Source: Lujinxingia vulgaris
GTDB taxonomy: Bacteria > Myxococcota_A > Bradymonadia > Bradymonadales > Bradymonadaceae
Length of the DNA stretch: 64,000 bases
Assembly: GCF_007997005.1 (NCBI RefSeq)
Contig: NZ_VOSL01000025.1
Span: 132,001 to 196,000 of the forward strand
Direction: 5' to 3'
Of this stretch, positions 17,877 through 26,363 are shown piece by piece. The stretch's first letter is position 1; each line of letters begins with the position of its first letter. The notes below the pieces were generated by a model. That model saw only the letters and a list, made by a program, of their open reading frames with translations. It was not told where the DNA came from and ran no database searches. The position numbers and the translations under genes were made by a program.

Positions 17877-17980
17877 GCCTCATCGCCCGCCGGATGTGCG
17901 GGCCTGCGATGCGATCCTCACGGGCCGAGGCTGCAAAGGCGGCGCTCGGCCCGTGGTGTGTCAACCTCTGGAGAGATGTA

Positions 17981-19303
17981 ATGACCCTTTTGAAGTCCTC
18001 AAACCTGCCTTCTTTCATCTTTCATCGTCGCGCAGGCGCGCTGGTTGCGGCCAGCCTGGCGCTGGGAAGCCTGATGGCTTGCGGTGGTGATGAAGATCCC
18101 TTTGCGGAGCTTGAGCCGGCGGCACCGCTCTCGCTCGATACGTCCCAGATCGGCGTGGGCATTCATCACGGCGATGCGCTCGCGCTGGCGGTCAATCGCT
18201 CGGAGTCGGTGGAGGTCGTCAACGCTACGGCGACGCACGGGCTTCTGCGGGTAAAATCCTACGACGAGATCGCCACGGTGGTTGGCGAGTACCACGCGCA
18301 CCCGTTGCCCTCGCGCTTTGATGTCCGGGATGCCAACGACTTTCCGACCAGCGGGACGCCTGCCGGACGTCTTGCGGCGCGTACCGACGATCTCGTCGCG
18401 GAGGTCGAGCTCGCCGAGCAGGAGGCCGAGGTTGAGCTCGTCTCGGAGCTGAGCATCGTGGTGGATTTCTGGCGCGAGCGCGGTGACTGGCTGGTGCGCT
18501 GGGACGGCCTGCTCAACCAGGGCACCAACATCGAAGGGGAGGGCACCTACGGGTTCACGCGCCAGGAGATGGTCGACGATCTTCTGGCGGATCTTTCGGA
18601 GGTCGCCGAGACCCACCAGCCCACCTGGATCATCGTTGGTGACCGGATGGACGGGCTTCTGGCCGGGCCGGATGGTGAACCCGTCTCGGAGGCGGAGTTC
18701 GATGCCTTTGAAGACTTCTTCTCGCAAGCGGTCGACGCCATCAAAGAGGCCTCACCCGACACGAAGGTCGCAGCCGGGTTCCACTGGGAGAACGTCACGG
18801 GCACCATCGCCGCGCGCTATGCCGATGGCGAGGTCAACGAGGCAGCCATCGACCAGGCCTTTGCCGAGGTCGTGCTGCCCTTCGTGAACGCGGGCGATGC
18901 CGTGGCGCTGCGCAGCTACGCGGTGCCCCAGGATATGGTGGAGTCGCACTACCAGTACCTGCGGCGCATTGAGGCGATTCACGGTGTGACCAAGCCGGTG
19001 GTGATCTATTCGGCGTCGAGCCCGATCACCTCGCAGACCGCCTACGCGCAGCAGGCCAGCTACTTCACCCGCCTGCTCGAGTATCTGGGAGGCGTCAACG
19101 TGGAGCTGCTCGCCTGGGAGCGACTCACCAACATCGACGGGGTGGATACGACCGACCAGACCTTGATCGGTCGCTGCCGCACGCTCACGAACCCGGAGAA
19201 CCGCGTGGTGCAGATGGAGCAGGCCCGTTGTTTTGACGGGCTCTTCTCGCTCTTTCGCCCCAAAGCAGTGATGGATCTTCTGACGGCGCAGGCCGCCGAG
19301 TGA
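17981..19303 (+). CDS. Lipoprotein, possible TIM-barrel glycosidase-like fold
   Basis: 440 residues from the ATG at 17981, which follows a TGGAGAGA site. A GTG/ATG further upstream would place 29 unlikely residues before the signal peptide. Lipobox LMACGG sits at about residue 31. The body has alternating strands and helices. Segments such as PTWIIVGDRMDGLL, DTKVAAGFHWENV, KPVVIYSASSP and NVELLAWERLTNIDG resemble strand ends of glycoside-hydrolase barrels, including Glu and Asp at strand ends. I cannot assign a family or substrate. A perfect hairpin follows the gene. Confidence 0.68.
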   Translation: MTLLKSSNLPSFIFHRRAGALVAASLALGSLMACGGDEDPFAELEPAAPLSLDTSQIGVGIHHGDALALAVNRSESVEVVNATATHGLLRVKSYDEIATVVGEYHAHPLPSRFDVRDANDFPTSGTPAGRLAARTDDLVAEVELAEQEAEVELVSELSIVVDFWRERGDWLVRWDGLLNQGTNIEGEGTYGFTRQEMVDDLLADLSEVAETHQPTWIIVGDRMDGLLAGPDGEPVSEAEFDAFEDFFSQAVDAIKEASPDTKVAAGFHWENVTGTIAARYADGEVNEAAIDQAFAEVVLPFVNAGDAVALRSYAVPQDMVESHYQYLRRIEAIHGVTKPVVIYSASSPITSQTAYAQQASYFTRLLEYLGGVNVELLAWERLTNIDGVDTTDQTLIGRCRTLTNPENRVVQMEQARCFDGLFSLFRPKAVMDLLTAQAAE

Positions 19304-19327
19304 GACTCATGGGTTGAGCGAAACATG

Positions 19328-19357
19328 CCGAAGGCCGCGCAAACGCGCGGCCTTCGG
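19328..19357. terminator. Perfect hairpin between convergent genes
   Basis: 13-base perfect stem CCGAAGGCCGCGC / GCGCGGCCTTCGG with loop AAAC. It lies between two converging genes and has no T tract on either side. It is probably a bidirectional transcription or RNA-end barrier. Confidence 0.6.
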
Positions 19358-19416
19358 CGATCGTGGCGACGGGCGATGGATGGATGCTCCCCGGCGCGTC
19401 GCGCCGATGCCACACG

Positions 19417-20340
19417 TCAGGGGGCGCCGGCATCCGTCTTCGTATCCCTTTCCTCGGAGGGCTCAGCGGCTGAGGCGCCCGGCTCGGGCGCGCTCGCACC
19501 AGGAGGATCCGCGGACGGATCACCAGAGGGCAAGGTGGTGGCCAGGGCGCGCTCGATGCTGGCGATGTCGTCGACCCCGAAGGCGACCTCCACGACCTCC
19601 CCGTCGGCACCGACCAGGGCGTAGGTCGGGAGCGCACGCACCAAAAACGCTTCCGTGAGGACCCGGTTGGTGTCGAGGTAGACCGGGGAATGGCGTGTGC
19701 CGTTGTTCTGAAGGTACTCGCGCACCACGCCCGGCTCCTCGTCGCTGAGCGTGATCACGGTGAGGTCGTCGCCGTAGCGCTCGGCGATGGCGGCGATGCG
19801 GGGCTCGGCCAGCTTGCAGGCCTGGCACCACGTGGCCCAGAAGTCGAGGAGGTAGGGTTTGCCTTCCAGGCTGTCGGCCGGGAGCGGGTCGCCATCGGCG
19901 GCCTCCAGCGAGTGCGTCGGGGCCGGGGCGCCCACCAGGTGTCGTCGAGCGACTTCATCGGGAGTGGGCGAGGAGGGCAGGGTCATGCTGCGTGTCAGGA
20001 CCTCTTCGCCACGGCGTACGGTGATGTCGACGGTGGAGTTGATGCGTTTACCGCGCACCAGCGCGAGCAGTTTTCCGGCGGTGCGCACCGGCTCGCCATC
20101 GACGGCGATGACGCGATCGCCCTGGCGCAGCTCGGCCTCATCGGCGGGGGAGGTGCGAAGCACGAGCTTGACCTCCACGCCGGTGCCATCGCTCGCACCC
20201 AGGATGATCCCCAGCCAGGGTCTGGCCATGGGGCGAGCAAAGTCGGGCTCCTGAGCCTGGGCCGGCAAAGCGGTGAGGCTGAAGGGGGCCAGGCTCAATG
20301 CGATCAGAAGCAGGCTGCGACGGAATAGCTTGGTGTTCAT
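19417..20340 (-). CDS. Periplasmic PDZ-thioredoxin fusion (TlpA/ResA-like)
   Basis: 307 residues. Signal peptide with ALPAQAQ cleavage site near residue 30. A PDZ domain (about 42-120: PWLGIILG, RQGDRVIAVDGEPV, ISTV-type strands) is followed by a TlpA-like thioredoxin domain (about 138-270) with active site WCQAC at 171-175. The cis-proline loop ALPTYALVG is present. The tail is low-complexity Pro/Ala/Glu. Thioredoxin-like proteins of this type reduce or oxidise periplasmic cysteines; PDZ may select substrate C-termini. It is divergent from the DsbD-like gene at 20437, its likely electron donor. Confidence 0.88.
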   Translation of the reverse strand: MNTKLFRRSLLLIALSLAPFSLTALPAQAQEPDFARPMARPWLGIILGASDGTGVEVKLVLRTSPADEAELRQGDRVIAVDGEPVRTAGKLLALVRGKRINSTVDITVRRGEEVLTRSMTLPSSPTPDEVARRHLVGAPAPTHSLEAADGDPLPADSLEGKPYLLDFWATWCQACKLAEPRIAAIAERYGDDLTVITLSDEEPGVVREYLQNNGTRHSPVYLDTNRVLTEAFLVRALPTYALVGADGEVVEVAFGVDDIASIERALATTLPSGDPSADPPGASAPEPGASAAEPSEERDTKTDAGAP

Positions 20341-20436
20341 AGGATTTCTGCTCTAGGTTCGGCGGGCGCGCCCCTTAGTATCATGATGGCGAGGCGGTCG
20401 CGAGAGGTTGCCGTGAGATGAAGTCGACGAGCGAGA

Positions 20437-21852
20437 ATGCCGATGTGTTCAAAGGCGAAGACGCAGAAGGTGTGGTTGGCGCTGAGCTTGATGGTGGCGC
20501 TGGGGTGGCCGCAGCTGGTGTATGCCAGCGAGGGCGCTGCGGTGGCGCCCCGGTGGCCTATGCTTGCCGCCGGGGGGCTGTTGGTGATGGCCGGCATGGC
20601 CCTGATGACGCTGCGCCGCGCCTGGTTTGAGCTGTCGTCTCGCGCCAAAATCTGGCGGGTGGTCGGTGTGACGCTGGCCGGTATCGGTTTTTACGCGCTG
20701 ACGTTCGGGGTCACCGAGCCTCCTCCCGGAGGAGAGCGCGTCGGTTGGGTCACCTCCTACTCCGAGGCGCAAAAGCTGGCAAAAGCTCAGAATCGACCGA
20801 TCATGCTCGACTTCACCGCCGACTGGTGCCTGGCCTGCGGCGAGATGGAAAGGGAGGTGTTTGAGCACCCGCAAGTCCGTCAGCGCCTCGAAGACGAGTT
20901 CGTCACCCTGAAGATCGACTATGAAGGCGGCGACGCCGAGACCATCGCTGCGATTGAGCGCTTTGAGGTGTCGGGCCTGCCGCGTATCGCGTTTGAGAGC
21001 CCCGACGGGGAGTTTCTACGCGGCCCCAGCTTTGAGGGTAAGCTCGGCGTGGAGGAGTTCAACGAGCGCCTCGATGCGGCTATTGAGGGGCGCGACGCAG
21101 GCTCGCAGGGCTGGCTCTCGGACGCGCTTCAGGAGCGGGGTCTCTGGGCCGTCTTCATTCTGGTATTTGGTGCCGGTGTGCTCTCGAGCTTTGCCCCCTG
21201 CGTCTACCCCTTGATTCCCATCACCATCGGGGTCTTCGGGGCGCGCCAGGCCGCCACGCGTCGTGAGGCCTTCTTGCTCAGCCTGACCTATGTGTCTGGC
21301 ATCGTGGTGACGTACTCGGTGCTCGGCGTGATGGCGGCGAGCCTGGGGACGGTCTTCGGCGGGTTCTTGCAGCACCCGGGGGTTCAGCTGGGCATCGCGC
21401 TGCTCTTTGTGGCGCTGGGGCTGGGGACCCTGGGAGCCTGGGATATGCGACTGCCCGGAGGTCTTCAGACGCGTCTGAGCCAGGCGGGAGGTGCCGGGTT
21501 TGGAGGCGCGTTTGTGATGGGCCTTGTGGCCGGCGCGATCGCCGCGCCCTGCATCGGTCCGGTGGTGGCGGGCATCCTCGTCTATGTGGCGCAACAGGGC
21601 GATATGCTGCTGGGGTGGTCGTTGCTCTCGATCTTCGCGCTGGGGCTGGGGCTGCTCTTTCTGGTGCTCGGCACGTTCTCCGGGCTCATCCAGAAGCTGC
21701 CGCGCGCCGGCGGGTGGATGGAAGGCAGCAAAGCGGTCTTCAGCGCGGTCTTCTTCGGGCTGGCGCTCTTTTACGCTCGCCTGGCGCTGCCGGCGCTGGT
21801 CACCCAGACCGAGCGAGTCTGGTGGGCGCTTGCCAGTGGTCTGATGGGTTAA
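20437..21852 (+). CDS. DsbD/CcdA-type thiol reductant transporter with N-terminal thioredoxin domain
   Basis: 471 residues. Three hydrophobic segments (about 12-30, 43-58, 73-92) precede a thioredoxin-like domain with WCLAC at 130-134 and cis-Pro SGLPRIAF. A CcdA/DsbD-beta-type membrane domain follows from ~235 to the end. Its paired redox cysteines are in SFAPCVYP (Cys255) and IAAPCIGP (Cys372), about 120 residues apart as in DsbD. In canonical DsbD the order is alpha domain, membrane domain, then thioredoxin gamma domain; here the thioredoxin part precedes the membrane part and no alpha domain is seen. It probably moves electrons from cytoplasmic thioredoxin to the periplasm, perhaps to the neighbouring PDZ-thioredoxin. 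Confidence 0.88.
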   Translation: MPMCSKAKTQKVWLALSLMVALGWPQLVYASEGAAVAPRWPMLAAGGLLVMAGMALMTLRRAWFELSSRAKIWRVVGVTLAGIGFYALTFGVTEPPPGGERVGWVTSYSEAQKLAKAQNRPIMLDFTADWCLACGEMEREVFEHPQVRQRLEDEFVTLKIDYEGGDAETIAAIERFEVSGLPRIAFESPDGEFLRGPSFEGKLGVEEFNERLDAAIEGRDAGSQGWLSDALQERGLWAVFILVFGAGVLSSFAPCVYPLIPITIGVFGARQAATRREAFLLSLTYVSGIVVTYSVLGVMAASLGTVFGGFLQHPGVQLGIALLFVALGLGTLGAWDMRLPGGLQTRLSQAGGAGFGGAFVMGLVAGAIAAPCIGPVVAGILVYVAQQGDMLLGWSLLSIFALGLGLLFLVLGTFSGLIQKLPRAGGWMEGSKAVFSAVFFGLALFYARLALPALVTQTERVWWALASGLMG

Positions 21853-22113
21853 GTGCGACACACGGCACGAACCGCACACCTCTCGGGGGACTTCTGTGGA
21901 AGTTCGTCCCGGAATACATGCTTGACGCTTAGTAACGTGTGTATACCTTGGGCGCGATTTGGCCCGGTTGAGCCCGGCGTCTGGCTGCGTCGCAGCGAGC
22001 GTTACACGTATCGAACCGGGTCACCCTCATCCAAACTGGCGCAAGCTCGGGCGCGTTGTCTGCGTTCCACGATGAGCCATGCGCGAGCCTGAGCTATCAG
22101 GAGGTAAGAGCTC

Positions 22114-22344
22114 ATGCCTATCTACGAATACCGTTGTGCCGGCTGCGGCCATGTTTTCGAGGAGATCCAGCGATTCTCGGATCCTGATCCGGAAGCCTGC
22201 CCCCAGTGCGGGAGCCCGCAGGTCGGGCGGATGATCTCCGCCAACTCGTTTCAGCTCAAGGGGGGAGGGTGGTACGCCCAGGACTATTCCGGGGGCTCCT
22301 CGTCGTCGTCGAGCTCGTCTTCGGGCGGTGGCGGTGAGGGGTAG
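22114..22344 (+). CDS. FmdB-type zinc-ribbon protein
   Basis: 76 residues. Two CxxC knuckles (RCAGCGH and CPQCGS) in a zinc ribbon beginning MPIYEYRC, then a Gly/Ser tail with a run of nine serines. This is the small FmdB/CxxC-CxxC-SSSS putative regulatory family found across bacteria; its function is unproven. An AGGAGG-like ribosome site precedes the ATG. It lies upstream of dnaK on the same strand, but the 159-base gap suggests dnaK has its own promoter. Confidence 0.88.
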   Translation: MPIYEYRCAGCGHVFEEIQRFSDPDPEACPQCGSPQVGRMISANSFQLKGGGWYAQDYSGGSSSSSSSSSGGGGEG

Positions 22345-22366
22345 GGGCAGGTACCTGAAAAAACGT

Positions 22367-22394
22367 TTGGTGATCGATGAAGTGTGCCTAGGAT
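22367..22394 (+). promoter_or_regulatory. Candidate promoter of dnaK
   Basis: TTGGTG (22367-22372), 16-base spacer, TAGGAT (22389-22394). It resembles a housekeeping promoter, not the CTTGAAA/CCCCAT heat-shock type. I see no CIRCE element. Confidence 0.35.
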
Positions 22395-22413
22395 TGGCGC
22401 TGACAGATGAAGA

Positions 22414-22467
22414 GGGCCCCAAACGCCACCGATTCGCACGTTGAGGTGGCGAGCGGTGGCCGGGCCC
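22414..22467 (+). promoter_or_regulatory. Structured 5' leader of dnaK with alternative pairings
   Basis: GGGCCC (22414-22419) can pair with GGGCCC (22462-22467). Inside, CGCCACC (22424-22430) can pair with GGTGGCG (22445-22451), or GCCACCG (22425-22431) with CGGTGGC (22454-22460). The two inner pairings exclude one another. The dnaK ribosome site AAGGAG is ~20 bases downstream. Confidence 0.45.
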
Positions 22468-22503
22468 CACGGACCTATTGTTCCAGCTATAAGGAGAACC
22501 AAC

Positions 22504-24396
22504 ATGGGCAAAATGATCGGAATTGACCTGGGTACGACCAACTCGGTGGTTGCGGTGATGGAGGGCAAAGAGCCCAAAGTGATCGCCAACCAGGAAGGGT
22601 CGCGCACGACTCCCTCGGTGGTGGCGTTTGACGAGAAGGGCGATGTGCTGGTGGGCCGTGTGGCCAAGAACCAGGCGATCACCAACCCGGAGAACACCAT
22701 CTTCTCGGTGAAGCGCTTCATGGGCTTGAAGTTCAAAGAGCTCAAGAACGAAGCGGATCGCGTACCTTATAAGGTCGTGTCCTCGGACAACGGTGACGCG
22801 CATATCGAGCTTCGCGGCAAGAAGCTCAGCCCGCCGGAGATCTCCTCGAAGATCCTGATGAAGCTCAAAGAGGCGGCCGAGAGCTACCTTGGTGAGACGG
22901 TGACTGAGGCGGTTATTACGGTTCCGGCCTACTTCAACGACGCTCAGCGCCAGGCCACCAAAGACGCCGGCCGCATCGCCGGCCTCGACGTCAAGCGCAT
23001 CGTCAACGAGCCGACCGCCGCAGCGCTCGCTTATGGTCTGGAGAAGACCGAGGAAGAGCTCATCGCTGTGTTCGACTTCGGTGGCGGTACGTTCGACATC
23101 TCCATCCTGGAGGTGGGCGAGGACGTGGTCGAGGTCAAGAGCACCAACGGTGACACCCACCTGGGTGGTGACGACGTCGACCAGGCGATCATCGACTGGC
23201 TCATCGCCGAGTTCAAGAAAGACACCGGCATCGACGTCTCCGGCGACAAGATGGTGCTTCAGCGCCTCAAAGAGGCTGGTGAGAAGGCCAAGATCGACCT
23301 CTCCAGTGTTCTGGAGACGGACATCAACCTGCCCTTCCTCACTGCGGACCAGAGCGGTCCGAAGCATCTCAACATCAAGCTGAGCCGCGCGAAGCTCGAG
23401 TCGATGATCGAGCCGATCATCGAGCGTACGCTTGAGCCCTGCCGGAAGGCGCTGGAAGACCGCAACCTCAAGCCGAGCGACATCGACGAGGTGATCCTGG
23501 TCGGTGGCTCCACGCGTATCCCGCTGGTTCAGAAGAAGGTCGCAGACTTCTTCGGCAAAGAGCCGCATAAGGGTGTGAACCCCGATGAAGTTGTCGCGCT
23601 TGGTGCGGCGGTTCAGGCCGGCGTGCTCAGCGGTGACGTCAGCGACATGCTGCTGCTCGACGTGACCCCGCTCTCGCTGGGTATCGAGACGAAGGGCGGC
23701 GTGATGACCACGCTGATTCCTCGCAACACCACGATCCCGACCAAGCGCAGCGAGGTCTTCAGCACGGCGACTGACAACCAGACCTCGGTGACGGTGCATG
23801 TGCTTCAGGGTGAGCGTCCCATGTCGGGCGACAACCGTACGCTCGGCAAGTTCAACCTGGACGGTATCCCGCCGGCTCCGCAGGGTGTGCCGCAGATCGA
23901 GGTTGTCTTCGACATCGACGCCAACGGCATCGTGCACGTCTCGGCCAAAGACAAGGCCACCGGCAAAGAGCAGAAGATTCGCATCGAGTCTTCCAGCGGT
24001 CTGGCCGATGACGAAGTCGAGAAGCTGGTGCGTGAGGCCGAAGAGCACCGCGAAGACGACAAGCGCAAGCGGGAGCAGGCCGAGCAGCGCAACAAGGGCG
24101 AGGCCATGGTTCACTCCGCTGAGAAGACGCTCAAGGAGTTCGGTGACAAGCTCGATGCTGAGCAGAAGACCGAGATTGAGAGCAAGGTCGAGGCGCTGCG
24201 CAAGGCCATCGACGCCTACGACGACGCCGCGATTGCTTCCAGCATCGAAGAGCTCGAAGCCCTGATGCACAAAGCCGCCGAGAAGATGTACGAGGCCACC
24301 GGTGGCGAAGCGCCCGGCCCTGACGCCGGCACCGACTCGAAGGGCGGCGACGATGATGACGATGTCATCGACGCTGAGTTCGAAGAGGCGAAATAA
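22504..24396 (+). CDS. dnaK: Molecular chaperone DnaK (Hsp70)
   Basis: 630-residue Hsp70. ATPase domain begins [11 protein letters not shown], with [13 protein letters not shown] and [12 protein letters not shown]. The substrate domain has [20 protein letters not shown], and the helical lid ends in a short acidic C-terminus. The ATG at 22504 has a perfect AAGGAG site 8 bases upstream; an ATG at 22441 adds a nonconserved stretch. It binds unfolded client proteins with DnaJ and GrpE, neither of which is in the window. Confidence 0.98.
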   Translation: MGKMIGIDLGTTNSVVAVMEGKEPKVIANQEGSRTTPSVVAFDEKGDVLVGRVAKNQAITNPENTIFSVKRFMGLKFKELKNEADRVPYKVVSSDNGDAHIELRGKKLSPPEISSKILMKLKEAAESYLGETVTEAVITVPAYFNDAQRQATKDAGRIAGLDVKRIVNEPTAAALAYGLEKTEEELIAVFDFGGGTFDISILEVGEDVVEVKSTNGDTHLGGDDVDQAIIDWLIAEFKKDTGIDVSGDKMVLQRLKEAGEKAKIDLSSVLETDINLPFLTADQSGPKHLNIKLSRAKLESMIEPIIERTLEPCRKALEDRNLKPSDIDEVILVGGSTRIPLVQKKVADFFGKEPHKGVNPDEVVALGAAVQAGVLSGDVSDMLLLDVTPLSLGIETKGGVMTTLIPRNTTIPTKRSEVFSTATDNQTSVTVHVLQGERPMSGDNRTLGKFNLDGIPPAPQGVPQIEVVFDIDANGIVHVSAKDKATGKEQKIRIESSSGLADDEVEKLVREAEEHREDDKRKREQAEQRNKGEAMVHSAEKTLKEFGDKLDAEQKTEIESKVEALRKAIDAYDDAAIASSIEELEALMHKAAEKMYEATGGEAPGPDAGTDSKGGDDDDDVIDAEFEEAK

Positions 24397-24461
24397 TCAC
24401 GCCGTACACGTGATTCGTTGGGGGTAGGGCACCACGCGCTCTACCTCCCCGCGGCGTAGCT

Positions 24462-24492
24462 AAGCCGGCGAGGGTGATCCTCGCCGGCTTTT
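24462..24492 (+). terminator. Rho-independent terminator of dnaK
   Basis: 12-base perfect stem AAGCCGGCGAGG / CCTCGCCGGCTT with 5-base loop and a TTTT tail. Confidence 0.9.
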
Positions 24493-24500
24493 GTTATAGT
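24491..24500 (+). promoter_or_regulatory. Extended -10 promoter element
   Basis: TTGTTATAGT contains TG-N-TATAGT, an extended -10 box, directly after the dnaK terminator and ~70 bases before the next gene. No good -35 is visible. The same ten bases occur at 48451-48460 upstream of another gene. Confidence 0.45.
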
Positions 24501-24569
24501 AGGAGAGGCCGTCAGAATGCGGGTGCCGATTGGAGACCCATGAGTCTGTGAGTTGCTGGAGAAGCAGGT

Positions 24570-25454
24570 ATGAGCACGAAGAGCCCCAATACTGGCCGAC
24601 AGGGCGCGGTGGAGAGTCATCAACTCGATGATGGCGCGTTTGAACTTGTGGTCGATGATGTGGCCTCCGGAGCATCCGGTGCTGCGAGCAGCGGTGCCGG
24701 TGCGTCGGGAGGTGCTGCGTCGAAAGGCTCCGGGGTGGGCGGAAAGCTGCTTGCGATTGGCGGCGTTGTGGCCATCGGCATTGGCGCGGTGCTCGCGGTG
24801 AGCCTGATGTTTGGGGACACCTCGGAGCCCGGCGACGACGAGGTGGAGCTTGATGAGGTGCCGTCGTTTCGTCCCTACGAAGGTAGTGGAGCAGTCGCGG
24901 CGCCCGCGCCCGAGCCTCGGGTTCGAGAGCGCCGGCCGACGCAGGGCTGGGAGGTTGAAGAGCAGGGCGATGAGATCCTGGTCAACGGAGAGCCTGCGGA
25001 GCCGGACTGGCGCATCACCGAGCGAGACGTCATCGGTAAAGAGATCGACGGGGAGCGCATCATCGCCGACTCGAAGGGCGAGCCGATGTCGAAGATCGAA
25101 GCGGAGATACGTGCCCGCAAGATGGTCGAGGCGATTGACGAGTCGGAGTACGAGTTTGAGAGGCGGATGCGCGTGCGTGACGCGCTGAACTCCCGCATCA
25201 TGGTTCCCAGCCGCGAAGGGATCGGCAAGGTCGAGCTGGCACCGGGCGTGAGCCTCGGCTCGGAGCTGCAAGAGCAGCTCTTGCAACGCTACGGGGCGAC
25301 CGGCGCGGCGTTGGAAGGTCAGGGAGACGAAGGGGAGGTCGTCGAAGGCGAAGAAGGCTACTACGACGAAGACGAAGCGTATTACGAGGACGAGGCCTAT
25401 CTGGAAGAGGAGGAGTACCTCGAGGATGAGGCCTGGGACGATCCCACGTATTGA
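24570..25454 (+). CDS. Acidic single-pass membrane protein of unknown function
   Basis: 294 residues. A polar, Gly/Ala/Ser-rich cytoplasmic part (1-60) leads into one transmembrane helix (about 61-82, LLAIGGVVAIGIGAVLAVSLMF). A long acidic periplasmic part follows, ending in a repetitive Glu/Asp/Tyr tail (repeats of YYDEDE and EEEYLEDE). The central part includes WEVEEQGDEILVNGEPAEPDW and KIEAEIRARKMVEAID. No recognised domain. The tail could be a calcium-binding or electrostatic scaffold region, but this is a guess. GGAGAAGCAGGT ribosome site present. Confidence 0.65.
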   Translation: MSTKSPNTGRQGAVESHQLDDGAFELVVDDVASGASGAASSGAGASGGAASKGSGVGGKLLAIGGVVAIGIGAVLAVSLMFGDTSEPGDDEVELDEVPSFRPYEGSGAVAAPAPEPRVRERRPTQGWEVEEQGDEILVNGEPAEPDWRITERDVIGKEIDGERIIADSKGEPMSKIEAEIRARKMVEAIDESEYEFERRMRVRDALNSRIMVPSREGIGKVELAPGVSLGSELQEQLLQRYGATGAALEGQGDEGEVVEGEEGYYDEDEAYYEDEAYLEEEEYLEDEAWDDPTY

Positions 25455-25458
25455 GTGG

Positions 25459-25489
25459 ATGACGCACTGAGTCATATCGCGTCATTTTT
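25459..25489 (+). terminator. Weak terminator after the acidic membrane protein
   Basis: 7-base stem ATGACGC / GCGTCAT, 13-base loop, and a T5 tail. Confidence 0.5.
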
Positions 25490-25502
25490 ATGCGAAAAGC
25501 TG

Positions 25503-25528
25503 TTGACAGCTTACGGCTCCTGACTTAA

Positions 25529-25531
<3 letters not shown>
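25503..25531 (+). promoter_or_regulatory. Promoter of first tRNA-Gly
   Basis: TTGACA (25503-25508), 17-base spacer, TAAAAA (25526-25531). Perfect -35 box. Confidence 0.75.
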
Positions 25532-25643
<112 letters not shown>

Positions 25644-25645
25644 GA

Positions 25646-25681
25646 AAGCCCCGAAACGCGAACAGCGTCTCGGGGTTTTTT
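25646..25681 (+). terminator. Terminator of first tRNA-Gly
   Basis: CCCCGAAACGC / GCGTCTCGGGG stem with one mismatch, 5-base loop, T6 tract. Confidence 0.85.
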
Positions 25682-25750
25682 CGTTGCCTGCCCTAACGGA
25701 GGCGATGCGTTTGGCGCATGCACAATGTGTTTATTTTACAGAAAAGTGGG

Positions 25751-25776
25751 TTGACACCCTGACCCTCTAAATCTAT

Positions 25777-25779
<3 letters not shown>
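25751..25779 (+). promoter_or_regulatory. Promoter of second tRNA-Gly
   Basis: TTGACA (25751-25756), 17-base spacer, TATAAA (25774-25779): nearly the full sigma-70 consensus, stronger than the promoter of copy 1. Confidence 0.88.
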
Positions 25780-25891
<112 letters not shown>

Positions 25892-25895
25892 AAGA

Positions 25896-25930
25896 GACCC
25901 CGAAACGCGAAAAGCGTTTCGGGGTCTTTT
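25896..25930 (+). terminator. Terminator of second tRNA-Gly
   Basis: Perfect 13-base stem GACCCCGAAACGC / GCGTTTCGGGGTC, 5-base loop, TTTT tail. Confidence 0.92.
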
Positions 25931-26310
25931 CGTTTTTGGTCTGGCGTGGCCAGACGCTCGGTCTGTCGTTCGTCGAGGGGAGAGTAGGGAAGTGCGAGAC
26001 GATTAAGTACGCAGACGCGCCTGACGCTGCTGTGAGGCCAGGGCGACCCGGGTTTGTAGGGGCCGGACCCATTTCTGTGCATAGGCGGCGTACAGGCGCT
26101 CAGGAGCACCTGCGACCCTGTATTAAGGCGTGGGGTAAGGGGTGACACCAGGGTTAGAGAGGGCGGTGCGTCGGACCAGGGCGCTTGTCGTGCGTCAGGA
26201 GACGTTGTCGAGGTTGTGATCGGCATGCCTTCCTCTCCGCACGCGCTGGCGAATGTGGGGGCGTCGGGGCTGAGACATTGAGCACGAGAGGCGTGGTCTT
26301 TTACGCGCAC
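25931..26310. other. Intergenic region without recognised gene
   Basis: 380 bases between the second tRNA terminator and the ppiD terminator. Short open frames exist on both strands but have no ribosome site or recognisable protein. I see no repeat or RNA structure worth naming. Confidence 0.6.
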
Positions 26311-26345
26311 AAAAAAGCCCCCGACCCTGAGAGGGTCGGGGGCTT
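26311..26345 (-). terminator. Rho-independent terminator of ppiD
   Basis: 14-base perfect stem AAGCCCCCGACCCT / AGGGTCGGGGGCTT with a 3-base loop. Read on the minus strand it is followed by a T6 tract, just after the ppiD stop. Confidence 0.93.
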
Positions 26346-26363
26346 CAAGGTGCAGGCCGGACG

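Noticed and set aside
21853-22113. Promoter upstream of the FmdB gene (TTGACG at 21922 with TATACC at 21942)
   Set aside because: The spacer is only 14 bases, too short for a normal sigma-70 promoter. No better pair is visible, so no call was made.
22027-24270. Long minus-strand open frame opposite dnaK
   Set aside because: Antisense of dnaK; same codon-bias effect. No family motif.
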